Positions 36,500-44,074 of a stretch of 64,000 nt of DNA are shown one piece after another (the stretch's first letter is position 1; each line of letters starts with the position of its first letter). Origin of the DNA: Bacilli bacterium. GTDB lineage: Bacteria; Bacillota_I; Bacilli_A; RF39; UBA660. The stretch covers positions 1 through 64,000 of the forward strand of contig JAFXPU010000001.1 in the NCBI GenBank assembly GCA_017527675.1. Direction: 5' to 3'. The notes below the pieces were generated by a model. That model made no database searches. It was not told the DNA's origin and saw only the letters and a list, made by a program, of their open reading frames with translations. Both the position numbers and the translations under genes were made by a program.

Positions 36500-38023
36500 A
36501 TGATTAATATAAGAATTGATTTAAACCAGTTAAATAATTGTAAATCTAATTTTGAAAATGAAAAAAACACTTATATATATTCTGTATATAACTCTTTTTC
36601 TAGTGGTTACGTTTCACAATGTAATGATCAATATGTTTCAAGAATGCGCCAAAATCTTTCGTATCATTACCAAGGAATAAGTGATGCTTATACTAAAATA
36701 AATGCTTGGTTGACTAATTATTTAAATGATGCTACTAATTTAGAGAATTCCTTAATAAATGAAAATATAACTGGTTCATTTAATGCAAATGGTATTAGTT
36801 ATGCAATTAGTGTTTTACCAAAACTCAATAGTTATGGTTCTAATGATTTAAGTAGGTTTAATAATTTTAAAAGTAGTAATGTTGATGCCTTGCCAGATAA
36901 TAGTGTTACTGGAAAAACAGAGGGATTATTAACCAAAATAGCACGTTCTATAAATGATAGTACTTTAAATATGATGGCTTTGGATGATAAGGTTATGTTT
37001 TTATTTGATCATTTAGTTGGTGAAGGTATAATTAATAAAGAAAATATTGCTAATATTGTATTTTGCGGACCAAATGGTGAAAATTATAAAGTTACTTTAG
37101 CAGATGGAAGAAATTTTCTTTTTGTGAATGAAAATGGAGAATTTCACTTATCTTCTATAAGTGATGGGGTTAATACTTTATATCTTGGAAATGAAGGTCT
37201 TACTGGTATTTTTGAAAAGAATGGTATTTCACCAAATGATATAGGTAATATTACTAATATATATTTTATTGGTGAAAAGGTTTGTTTTATAATTGATGGT
37301 GTTGAAACATATACATTTGATACGGCAAATAATAATCGTATAACATCTTATTCTACCGATGGTATACATATTGAATACGATTATGATATATCTGAAGAAG
37401 AAAAAAATCAAATATGTAGTATTTATGGATTAGATCCAAGTGTTACTGTTGACTATATTGCTAGAACTAATATAAGAGGATATACTATTCCATATTATGC
37501 TATTAATACAAATGGAAAAGCATCACAAGTAGTCCCAATTAATTTTTCAAAAGAATATGCCAAATTTGAAGACAGTATTTTAAGCAATTTATCTCAAAAC
37601 TTTAGTGGTGTATTCATTTCTCCATGGAATATTTCATCTAATCCAGAAGAAGAAGGACATGCTGGAGCATATGTTCTTAGTAATAATGGAAAACCATTTA
37701 TGTTTGTTCCAATAAATGTAGATTTTAATTCTGCTTATTATAAATATAATACACCTTTGCATGAAATAGGCCATGCTGTTGAATCAATTTTAATAGCAAA
37801 AGGTAAATTTGATGTTGATAAATGGAATGAATTATATGAAAAATATAAAGATTTGATGCCACAAATGCCCTCATCATGTTATTCACTAGATAGAGAGTAT
37901 ACTACTACGCCTAATGAGAAGGAACTATTTGCTGATGCATTCTTAAATTATTTTCAAAATAGAGATGAATTAAGACGTTATATGCCAGATTTATGCGAAT
38001 TTTTAGATAATATTTTTAGATAG
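36500..38023 (+). CDS. T7SS effector 1: zinc metallopeptidase (ATLF-like) C-terminus
   Basis: 507 residues. Residues 1-110 are the helical delivery domain shared with the three other large proteins here (IDLNQLNN start, GYVSQCNDQYVSRM, ISDAYTKINAWLTNY). Residues about 175-300 hold two beta-type repeats. The C-terminal domain has H421-EIGH-425, with Glu475 in KELFADAF as third zinc ligand: the HExxH...E layout of anthrax-lethal-factor-like peptidases. Export through EssC and action on a neighbouring cell are inferred from family and context. The gene after it may encode immunity. Confidence 0.75.
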   Translation: MINIRIDLNQLNNCKSNFENEKNTYIYSVYNSFSSGYVSQCNDQYVSRMRQNLSYHYQGISDAYTKINAWLTNYLNDATNLENSLINENITGSFNANGISYAISVLPKLNSYGSNDLSRFNNFKSSNVDALPDNSVTGKTEGLLTKIARSINDSTLNMMALDDKVMFLFDHLVGEGIINKENIANIVFCGPNGENYKVTLADGRNFLFVNENGEFHLSSISDGVNTLYLGNEGLTGIFEKNGISPNDIGNITNIYFIGEKVCFIIDGVETYTFDTANNNRITSYSTDGIHIEYDYDISEEEKNQICSIYGLDPSVTVDYIARTNIRGYTIPYYAINTNGKASQVVPINFSKEYAKFEDSILSNLSQNFSGVFISPWNISSNPEEEGHAGAYVLSNNGKPFMFVPINVDFNSAYYKYNTPLHEIGHAVESILIAKGKFDVDKWNELYEKYKDLMPQMPSSCYSLDREYTTTPNEKELFADAFLNYFQNRDELRRYMPDLCEFLDNIFR

Positions 38024-38032
38024 GATGGTAAT

Positions 38033-38470
38033 ATGAGTAATATAGAAATTATATCTGATGATACAGAGATATTAAAAAAAGAAGAAGAAAGATTAGAAAG
38101 ATTAAAAGAAATAGAAAAAAATAATGAGTTTAATCCAAAATATTTAGATTTTTATTACAATGGGTTCTTTATTATTAATGATAAAAAAATAAGTATTGAT
38201 AAAGTAAATATCATTATAAGTGATAATGATAAATATTATTTAGATATTGTGGATGATATTTTTCCTTTTCCTAAAGATATTAAAATTAAAAAAATTATTA
38301 AGTTTAAAAATACATCAATGTTAGAAGATTTTTTAAAAAAATATGATGAAAAAATAGATAAAAATATATTAAAATTTGACAAAGAAATATTAGATTTTTT
38401 AAAAAATATTAAGTGGAATGGTAAATATAATTCAATAGCTCCTGAGACTATATATATGAAAGAAAGATAG
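38033..38470 (+). CDS. Unknown protein, candidate immunity for effector 1
   Basis: 145 residues, Lys/Ile/Asp-rich, no signal or membrane segment. It follows the metallopeptidase effector by 9 nt with RBS AGGATGG. Position alone suggests immunity. No family recognised. Confidence 0.6.
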   Translation: MSNIEIISDDTEILKKEEERLERLKEIEKNNEFNPKYLDFYYNGFFIINDKKISIDKVNIIISDNDKYYLDIVDDIFPFPKDIKIKKIIKFKNTSMLEDFLKKYDEKIDKNILKFDKEILDFLKNIKWNGKYNSIAPETIYMKER

Positions 38471-38489
38471 AATAATCTATCTTTTTTTT
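38463..38489 (+). terminator. Intrinsic terminator
   Basis: AAAGATAGA and TCTATCTTT pair; a T-run follows, then further T-rich stretches before the esaB promoter. Confidence 0.8.
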
Positions 38490-38581
38490 ACATTTTTTTA
38501 CATTTTTTTTCATTTTTATTGTATTTTTTTTTAATATTAGTTATAATTAAATAGAAGATAGGATATAAGATAGGTGATAGT

Positions 38582-38836
38582 ATGAATAAATATTTAGTTA
38601 CTATTATTGTACCTGCTTTAGAAATGAATTTTGAAATGTATATTCCAAATAATAAAAAAGTAGGAACAATTAAAACTTACATCTTAAAATCAATTAATGA
38701 AATAACTTCAGGACAATTTAATGCTGATGTTAATAACATTTCAATAATTGATCGTGCAAGTTGTAAAGAGTATTTAAATAATTCATATATCAAAGATACT
38801 GATATTAAAAATGGAACAAAGCTTATCTTTATGTAA
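38582..38836 (+). CDS. esaB: EsaB/YukD ubiquitin-like T7SS protein
   Basis: 84 residues with a ubiquitin-like beta-grasp pattern: YLVTIIVPALEMNFEMYIP (two strands), a helix with INEITSG, and a final strand GTKLIFM. YukD/EsaB is a cytosolic component or regulator of T7SS in Bacillota. It heads the WXG100 genes, as in other T7SS loci. RBS AGGTGAT. Confidence 0.82.
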   Translation: MNKYLVTIIVPALEMNFEMYIPNNKKVGTIKTYILKSINEITSGQFNADVNNISIIDRASCKEYLNNSYIKDTDIKNGTKLIFM

Positions 38837-38856
38837 TTTCGGGGAGGAGGTGTATT

Positions 38857-39141
38857 ATGGCTATAAGTTTAAATGTACAACCAGAAGAAGTAATAAAAAA
38901 TGGTGGAAGAATTACTGAATTAAGTGGTGATTTTAAAGCACAATTAGATAATGTTAAAACAGCTAATGAAAACTTAAAATCTGGTTGGGCTGGTCAAGTA
39001 TCTCAAAGTTATTCAACAAAAGTATCAGAACAAATTACTCAATTAGAACAATTATATAGTGCTTTAGCTGAAATTGGTGAAAATATCACTAATATTGGAA
39101 CTGCATATAAAAATGTTAGAGAAAATTATACTCAAAAATAG
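38857..39141 (+). CDS. WXG100 protein 1 (EsxA-like)
   Basis: 94 residues, two helices with a WAG turn (KSGWAGQVSQSY), the T7SS-secreted hairpin. Very strong RBS GGAGGAGGTG suggests high expression. Probably the main secreted dimer. A Y-x-x-x-D/E-type export signal is not clear. Confidence 0.9.
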   Translation: MAISLNVQPEEVIKNGGRITELSGDFKAQLDNVKTANENLKSGWAGQVSQSYSTKVSEQITQLEQLYSALAEIGENITNIGTAYKNVRENYTQK

Positions 39142-39153
39142 GAGGTGTTAATA

Positions 39154-39432
39154 ATGAATGAATCATTAAAATATAGTGAGTTACGTAGTATCTCAGGAAA
39201 TTTAAAGACATATACAGCATCAATGAAACAAATATTTTCAGATATTACAAATGCTTTTAATGAAGTTGGTGGTCAAAACTGGGAAGGTGACGCTGCTGAA
39301 AGTATGAGAGCTAAATTAAATCAAGTTTCTGCAAAATTTGATGAATTTTATAGTGCTGTTAAATCTGAATATGAATTTTTAGATAATTATATAACAGATA
39401 ATGAAGCTATTGATTCAAAAATCATGGGATAA
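39154..39432 (+). CDS. WXG100 protein 2
   Basis: 92 residues from the ATG behind GGAGGTG; the longer open frame begins inside that RBS. Turn motif is NWEGDAAESM. Twelve nt after WXG100 protein 1; the two may form a heterodimer. Confidence 0.85.
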   Translation: MNESLKYSELRSISGNLKTYTASMKQIFSDITNAFNEVGGQNWEGDAAESMRAKLNQVSAKFDEFYSAVKSEYEFLDNYITDNEAIDSKIMG

Positions 39433-39445
39433 AATATAAAAAAAT

Positions 39446-39467
39446 AACTCTTTTTTAAGAGTTTTTT
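39446..39467 (+). terminator. Intrinsic terminator after WXG100 protein 2
   Basis: AACTCTT and AAGAGTT pair around TTTT; T-run follows. It may be partial, letting less transcript into the next esx genes. Confidence 0.75.
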
Positions 39468-39468
39468 G

Positions 39469-39501
39469 ACCAATGAATATTAGGATATAGTATTCGTTGG
39501 T
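39469..39501 (+). promoter_or_regulatory. Strong hairpin between esx genes
   Basis: ACCAATGAATA and TATTCGTTGGT pair over 11 bp (one G-U) around an 11-nt loop, right after a terminator and before the third esx gene. No T-run follows, so it is not a terminator itself. It may stabilise or process the mRNA. Confidence 0.6.
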
Positions 39502-39535
39502 GAGAAATAAGTACATAATAAAGGAAGTGGTTTTG

Positions 39536-39826
39536 GTGATAGTTGTAAATGGTGACCAAATTACAAGAACAGGAAATAATATTAAAGAGTATGCACACAC
39601 ACTACAAAATAAGATTAACGAAATAGAAAATGCATTAGATAAAATAAGTGCTTCATGGCAAGGTACTGATGCTGTTTCTTATCTAAATAATATGCGTAGT
39701 AAATATATTGTTGCTCTTCAAAAATTAGAAGAAAGGATAGATACTTGTGGTGATTATCTAATTAAAGTTCCAAATACTTATGAGGCTTTAGATGAATCAT
39801 ATGCAAGTAAAAATATTGGTGCATAA
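39536..39826 (+). CDS. WXG100 protein 3
   Basis: 96 residues from GTG at 39536, 8 nt after AAGGAAG; an upstream TTG extension lies in the hairpin. Helical hairpin with turn SWQGTDAVSYL. One Cys (DTCGDY). Three nt before the next esx gene. Confidence 0.82.
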   Translation: MIVVNGDQITRTGNNIKEYAHTLQNKINEIENALDKISASWQGTDAVSYLNNMRSKYIVALQKLEERIDTCGDYLIKVPNTYEALDESYASKNIGA

Positions 39827-39828
39827 TT

Positions 39829-40170
39829 ATGAAAGAATCCATTAAATATGCTGATATTAAAGACCAATGCAATACTTTGCATAAGGTTGCAAATGATATA
39901 AAAGATACTCTTGATAAAATTGAACAAGCTACTATTTCCGTTTCTTCTAATGATATGTGGATTGGAAATGCCTCAGACCATTTTAATAATTATGTACGTG
40001 AATTAGCTAAAAATTATGATGATATATATAATGAATTAGAAGCAAGCGTTTTATTTTTAGCAAGTTGTGCTGAAGGATATGAAGCTATCGATAATCAAGT
40101 AATGAACCAAATATTAAATAATTTAAATATTACTGCACCAGAGAATTATCAATCAAAGGTATATAAGTAA
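39829..40170 (+). CDS. WXG100-like protein 4
   Basis: 113 residues. Turn motif is MWIGNASDHFNNYV, a W-I-G variant. Ends in a longer C-terminal tail than the others. Tightly packed between two esx-type genes. Confidence 0.82.
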   Translation: MKESIKYADIKDQCNTLHKVANDIKDTLDKIEQATISVSSNDMWIGNASDHFNNYVRELAKNYDDIYNELEASVLFLASCAEGYEAIDNQVMNQILNNLNITAPENYQSKVYK

Positions 40171-40171
40171 T

Positions 40172-40675
40172 ATGGCATTTGAAAATGTAGATGTTGGTTC
40201 ATTAAGAAGTAGCTTAAATTCTTGCAAAAATACAATTAATTATAGTGCTGGTAAAGAGTTTATGTCAAGTGCTAGTGGTATTTGGCAAGGTGATGCTAAA
40301 GATAATTTAATGCGTGCTTTAGATAAATTATATAATGAAAAATATAAAAAATTAGAAGAAAAAATTGATTATTTTTTAGGTGTTGTTGGTCAAATAGAAA
40401 ATTATAAAAGACTTGAAGGTGAAAAAGCTCAATTAGCAAGTGAAATTGAGGCTTTGAAACCAAATTTATATAAAGAAGTTGAAAAAACAAAAGAGGTTTC
40501 TGAATGGTATCAAGATTTGGATGGTACGTGGAAAGAAAAAAAGACAACTGAACATTATACTGAAAAAGTATTAAATCAAGCTGTTCAGAATCAAATCAAT
40601 GAGAAATTAAGCCAAATGGAACAAAAACAACTTGAAATGAATGGAATAGAAAGTACTGTTAATTCGATGGTATAA
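40172..40675 (+). CDS. WXG100-like protein 5, extended
   Basis: 167 residues. The N-terminal half is a WXG hairpin (SGIWQGDAKDNL), followed by a long coiled coil (about residues 70-165) containing SEWYQDLDGTWKEKK. Such longer WXG proteins serve as partners or chaperones of large T7SS effectors; that role is inferred here. Confidence 0.78.
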   Translation: MAFENVDVGSLRSSLNSCKNTINYSAGKEFMSSASGIWQGDAKDNLMRALDKLYNEKYKKLEEKIDYFLGVVGQIENYKRLEGEKAQLASEIEALKPNLYKEVEKTKEVSEWYQDLDGTWKEKKTTEHYTEKVLNQAVQNQINEKLSQMEQKQLEMNGIESTVNSMV

Positions 40676-40678
40676 AAT

Positions 40679-40708
40679 AAAAATATACGTTTTATACGTA
40701 TATTTTTT
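40679..40708 (+). terminator. Intrinsic terminator after esx genes
   Basis: ATATACG and CGTATAT pair; T-run follows. Confidence 0.75.
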
Positions 40709-40722
40709 TATAGAGGTGATAT

Positions 40723-41373
40723 ATGCAAAATAATGTTAATATTGCATTGGCTATGGAAAAGAGAATAATAATTAATTATGATTTTGCTAATTATGAGAAA
40801 TTAGTTGAAAAATATAAATTATTATTTACTAAATATCTTGAATTTAAAATAGATTTAAAAAAATATGATGATAGAATATTAAATAGTGATTTAGATTTTG
40901 GTATTATGCCAGATAGTAATAAAAGTACATATCAAAGAAGATCATTTTTAAATTTAAATTATATTTATATTAGAAGTAATTTTTATATTGAAAAATTGGA
41001 TTTAGAAGATATTAAATTTTTAAATAACGTGAATGTTAATAATTTTAGTTTGAGTCAGGATATTATTAATTTTATTGAAAGAACATACAAAGATGTAATT
41101 AATGATAATTATAGACATGGTAAATATGTTGATAATACTAACACTTGTTATGGTGCATTTATACCTGATAATATTGTTGATTCTAAATTACTTGCAATAT
41201 GCATTCAGTATGGTAAAAATAATAAACAATATAGTGATAAAGAATATTTAAAAAATTCTAAATTAAAAAATGTTTTTTTAAAAAATTTAGCAATGGAATT
41301 AAAAATTGATTTTAAAGAGAATCTTAATATGGATATTGCTGTTTTAATCAGAAATTTTGTTGGAGAAAACTAG
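40723..41373 (+). CDS. T7SS-locus protein of unknown function
   Basis: 216 residues, soluble, Asn/Asp/Lys/Tyr-rich, no family recognised. It sits 18 nt before effector 2 with RBS AGAGGTG, so it may be a chaperone, adaptor or immunity protein. Confidence 0.6.
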   Translation: MQNNVNIALAMEKRIIINYDFANYEKLVEKYKLLFTKYLEFKIDLKKYDDRILNSDLDFGIMPDSNKSTYQRRSFLNLNYIYIRSNFYIEKLDLEDIKFLNNVNVNNFSLSQDIINFIERTYKDVINDNYRHGKYVDNTNTCYGAFIPDNIVDSKLLAICIQYGKNNKQYSDKEYLKNSKLKNVFLKNLAMELKIDFKENLNMDIAVLIRNFVGEN

Positions 41374-41391
41374 TAGTTAAAGGAGTATTAT

Positions 41392-43539
41392 ATGAGTAGA
41401 AATACTAAATGTGATATAGATCAGTTAAAAAATTATAAGATTAATTTTGATAGAGAAAAAAATAGTTATATGAATTCTACATATAATACTTTTTTGAGTG
41501 GTTATATATCTCAATGTAGTGATCCATATGTTTCTAGAATAAGGCAAGATTTATCTTACCGTTATCAATTTATAAGTGAGGCATACACTAAAATTAATAC
41601 TTGGTGGTCAAATTATGATAATGATATTGAAAAATTAGAAATAAGTTTAACTTATAATAAAGCAAATGGAAATGGTATACTTGATGGTAGCACTAAAAGT
41701 GTTGTTAATTCTTTACCTGAGCTAACAACATATAATCTTGCAAATGATAATTATTATTTTTCCCATTATAGTGCAAAGGCTGTACCTATTCAAAATATAA
41801 ATATAAATGTTAAATTAAATAACTCTACTGAGTCTGAATTAGAATATATATATTCTAATGATGTTTTAGGGAGTTATTCTAATGGTATTATTGACATTTT
41901 ATTAGGTGATGATAAGGTAAAAAAACCTGGAATATTTTCTGTGTTTGAAAAACATAATCAGGAATTAGTGGATAAATATGGTTTAGATAAATATGGTATC
42001 AATTATTATGATATTAAAAAAGTATATGATCTTGGTAATGCTGCTTTTATTGATCTTGATAATGGATGTACATTAAAGTTGTTTTTTGACGATAATGGGG
42101 AAGTAAATTTAGTTGGTTTTACAGATAAAAATGGAAATGTTATTAGTGATTTTAAAGATTATGGCATTCCAGCTGGTTCAATAAAATCTATTGATAATTC
42201 AAATTCAACTATAATAACATTTACAATGAATAATGGTAGTAAAATTACATTTGATACGGCTTCAAAAAAAATATTAGGATTAACTGATTCTAAAGGAAAT
42301 TATTATTCATATTATGATTATAAATTAGACAATTATGGTGTTATACCTCAAGATATTGCTTCAATAAGTAAGGATTCATTTTTTACAACAATCACGTTAA
42401 AAAATGGTGGTACTATTCTTATTAATAATGATAATTATCAAATAATTAGTGTTACTAATGCTAATGGAGTTAATGTGCTTGAATTATATAATAAATACAA
42501 TTTAGTTCAATATGGAGCTAAAGTATGTGATATTGTTTCAATAACATCTATTAATGAATTTAATTGTATTCAATTAGCTAATGGTACAAAATTATCTTTT
42601 GATCAACAAACTGGTGAACTTTTTGCAATTACTATAGGAAAAAATGGCTATTATTTTTCAGATGGCCATATAACATCTGCTACTCTTTCACCAAGCATAT
42701 TTAGAAGAAATAATCTTGAAAACAATCAATATGGTGGAAATCAAATGGTTTTCAGTAATAATTTTGAAGATGTTTTGAATAATCCAGATATAATGAAGAT
42801 TTTAAGAGAAAATTTTCCAGATGCTACTATGGAAGATTATGAGTTATATTTAAAAAAATTAAGTAGTTGTGGATGTGGTTATACCGCTGAAGTAAATTCA
42901 ATTTTTGAAATATATGAAGGTAGAGAAGAGGAATTTTATAATAAATTTGGATTATCAATGTATACAATAGATGTTGATGGTAATGTTGATTATAATTATG
43001 AGCCTTTAATAGTTGGATTTTTTACATATATTTGGAAAGAGAAAAAAAATATGAGTATTGAAGAAATATATGGAGATATCAAGGAAAAGTCAGGCAATGA
43101 TGCTTCATTAACTGGTGAAAATTCAACTGGAGCAACAGGTGCTGGTGTTGATATTCAAAAAGATTTTTCAAAATATTTATATGATAAATTTGATATAAAA
43201 TTTCATTTAGATTTTGAAAATAGCGATAAGAATATTTTTGAGAATAATTTTACTATTGAGGATTATAATAGGATAATGTCTGAACACCCTAATAGTGAAA
43301 TATTTTTGAGTACTGATGGATATTCTTTATATTACATTAATGATGATGGTACACGTGGCAATCCATATACAGAAGATGGTCGTAAACATGCAATGATTAT
43401 AGTTGGAGTAGAAAATAATGAATTAATTGTTTCTAGTTGGGGTAATAAATATATTATTGATGTATCTAATTTAGATAATGAAGATGATTGGTTATGGTAT
43501 ACAATTGTTGAAGAAGAAAAAACCCCTTTTAGTATATAA
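41392..43539 (+). CDS. T7SS effector 2: papain-like cysteine peptidase C-terminus
   Basis: 715 residues. Shared delivery domain at residues 1-110 (GYISQCSDPYVSRI, INTWWSNYDND). Four beta-type repeats start near residues 201, 257, 315 and 374. A papain-like module follows: Cys493/Cys495 in SSCGCGYTAE, His666 in GRKHAMIIVG, and SSWGNK at about 681-686, in the place of papain's NSWG. Ser replaces the usual Asn there. It could be a protease, amidase or other papain-fold enzyme. Confidence 0.72.
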   Translation: MSRNTKCDIDQLKNYKINFDREKNSYMNSTYNTFLSGYISQCSDPYVSRIRQDLSYRYQFISEAYTKINTWWSNYDNDIEKLEISLTYNKANGNGILDGSTKSVVNSLPELTTYNLANDNYYFSHYSAKAVPIQNININVKLNNSTESELEYIYSNDVLGSYSNGIIDILLGDDKVKKPGIFSVFEKHNQELVDKYGLDKYGINYYDIKKVYDLGNAAFIDLDNGCTLKLFFDDNGEVNLVGFTDKNGNVISDFKDYGIPAGSIKSIDNSNSTIITFTMNNGSKITFDTASKKILGLTDSKGNYYSYYDYKLDNYGVIPQDIASISKDSFFTTITLKNGGTILINNDNYQIISVTNANGVNVLELYNKYNLVQYGAKVCDIVSITSINEFNCIQLANGTKLSFDQQTGELFAITIGKNGYYFSDGHITSATLSPSIFRRNNLENNQYGGNQMVFSNNFEDVLNNPDIMKILRENFPDATMEDYELYLKKLSSCGCGYTAEVNSIFEIYEGREEEFYNKFGLSMYTIDVDGNVDYNYEPLIVGFFTYIWKEKKNMSIEEIYGDIKEKSGNDASLTGENSTGATGAGVDIQKDFSKYLYDKFDIKFHLDFENSDKNIFENNFTIEDYNRIMSEHPNSEIFLSTDGYSLYYINDDGTRGNPYTEDGRKHAMIIVGVENNELIVSSWGNKYIIDVSNLDNEDDWLWYTIVEEEKTPFSI

Positions 43540-43605
43540 TTTGTTTATAATTATTTACTATTATGATATAATAAATCTATAAGTATAGTAGAAAGAAGGA
43601 TAAAA

Positions 43606-43977
43606 ATGGAAATAGAAAAATATTTACCTATTGGTACTGTTGTAATGCTTAAAGAAGCAAAAAAAAGAATAATGGTTATTGGTTATTTACCAGTAAGTAA
43701 TAAAGATGGGGAAAAAGTTATATATGATTATGCAGCATGCTTATATCCAGAAGGAATTATATCTTCTGATAAAACATTATTATTTAATCATGATCAAATA
43801 GATAAAATATATTTTATTGGTAATAATGATGAAGAAACAAAGAAATTTCTTGAAAGTATAAAAGAAATTGAAAAAGAAGAAGCATTGAAAATTATTAAAG
43901 AAAAAGATAATAATGATGATACTAATAAAAACGATAGTAATGAAAATGAAAATCCAGAATTAATAATTGAAGACTAA
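43606..43977 (+). CDS. DUF4176 protein
   Basis: 123 residues. YLPIGTVVMLKEAKKRIMVI and the DYAACLYPEGI segment match DUF4176, a family found beside T7SS effectors in Bacillota. C-terminus is acidic and low-complexity. It follows effector 2 but has its own -10 TATAAT. Role unknown; adaptor or immunity are both possible. Confidence 0.8.
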   Translation: MEIEKYLPIGTVVMLKEAKKRIMVIGYLPVSNKDGEKVIYDYAACLYPEGIISSDKTLLFNHDQIDKIYFIGNNDEETKKFLESIKEIEKEEALKIIKEKDNNDDTNKNDSNENENPELIIED

Positions 43978-43980
43978 GAA

Positions 43981-44018
43981 AAAACAAATAATAATTATGT
44001 ATTATTATTTGTTTTTTT
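43981..44018 (+). terminator. Intrinsic terminator after DUF4176 gene
   Basis: AACAAATAATAAT and ATTATTATTTGTT form a 13-bp stem; T-run follows. Confidence 0.85.
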
Positions 44019-44074
44019 TAATCTTTAGTGTATAATTATAATAGAATATGATAATAAAAATAGGTGGGTTAAAC

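Noticed and set aside
38490-38540. T-rich triple repeat before esaB as a regulatory repeat
   Set aside because: Low-complexity T-runs behind a terminator in an AT-rich genome; no further structure.
43606-43977. DUF4176 protein as certain immunity for effector 2
   Set aside because: It has its own promoter and the family occurs widely beside T7SS genes; the role is open.
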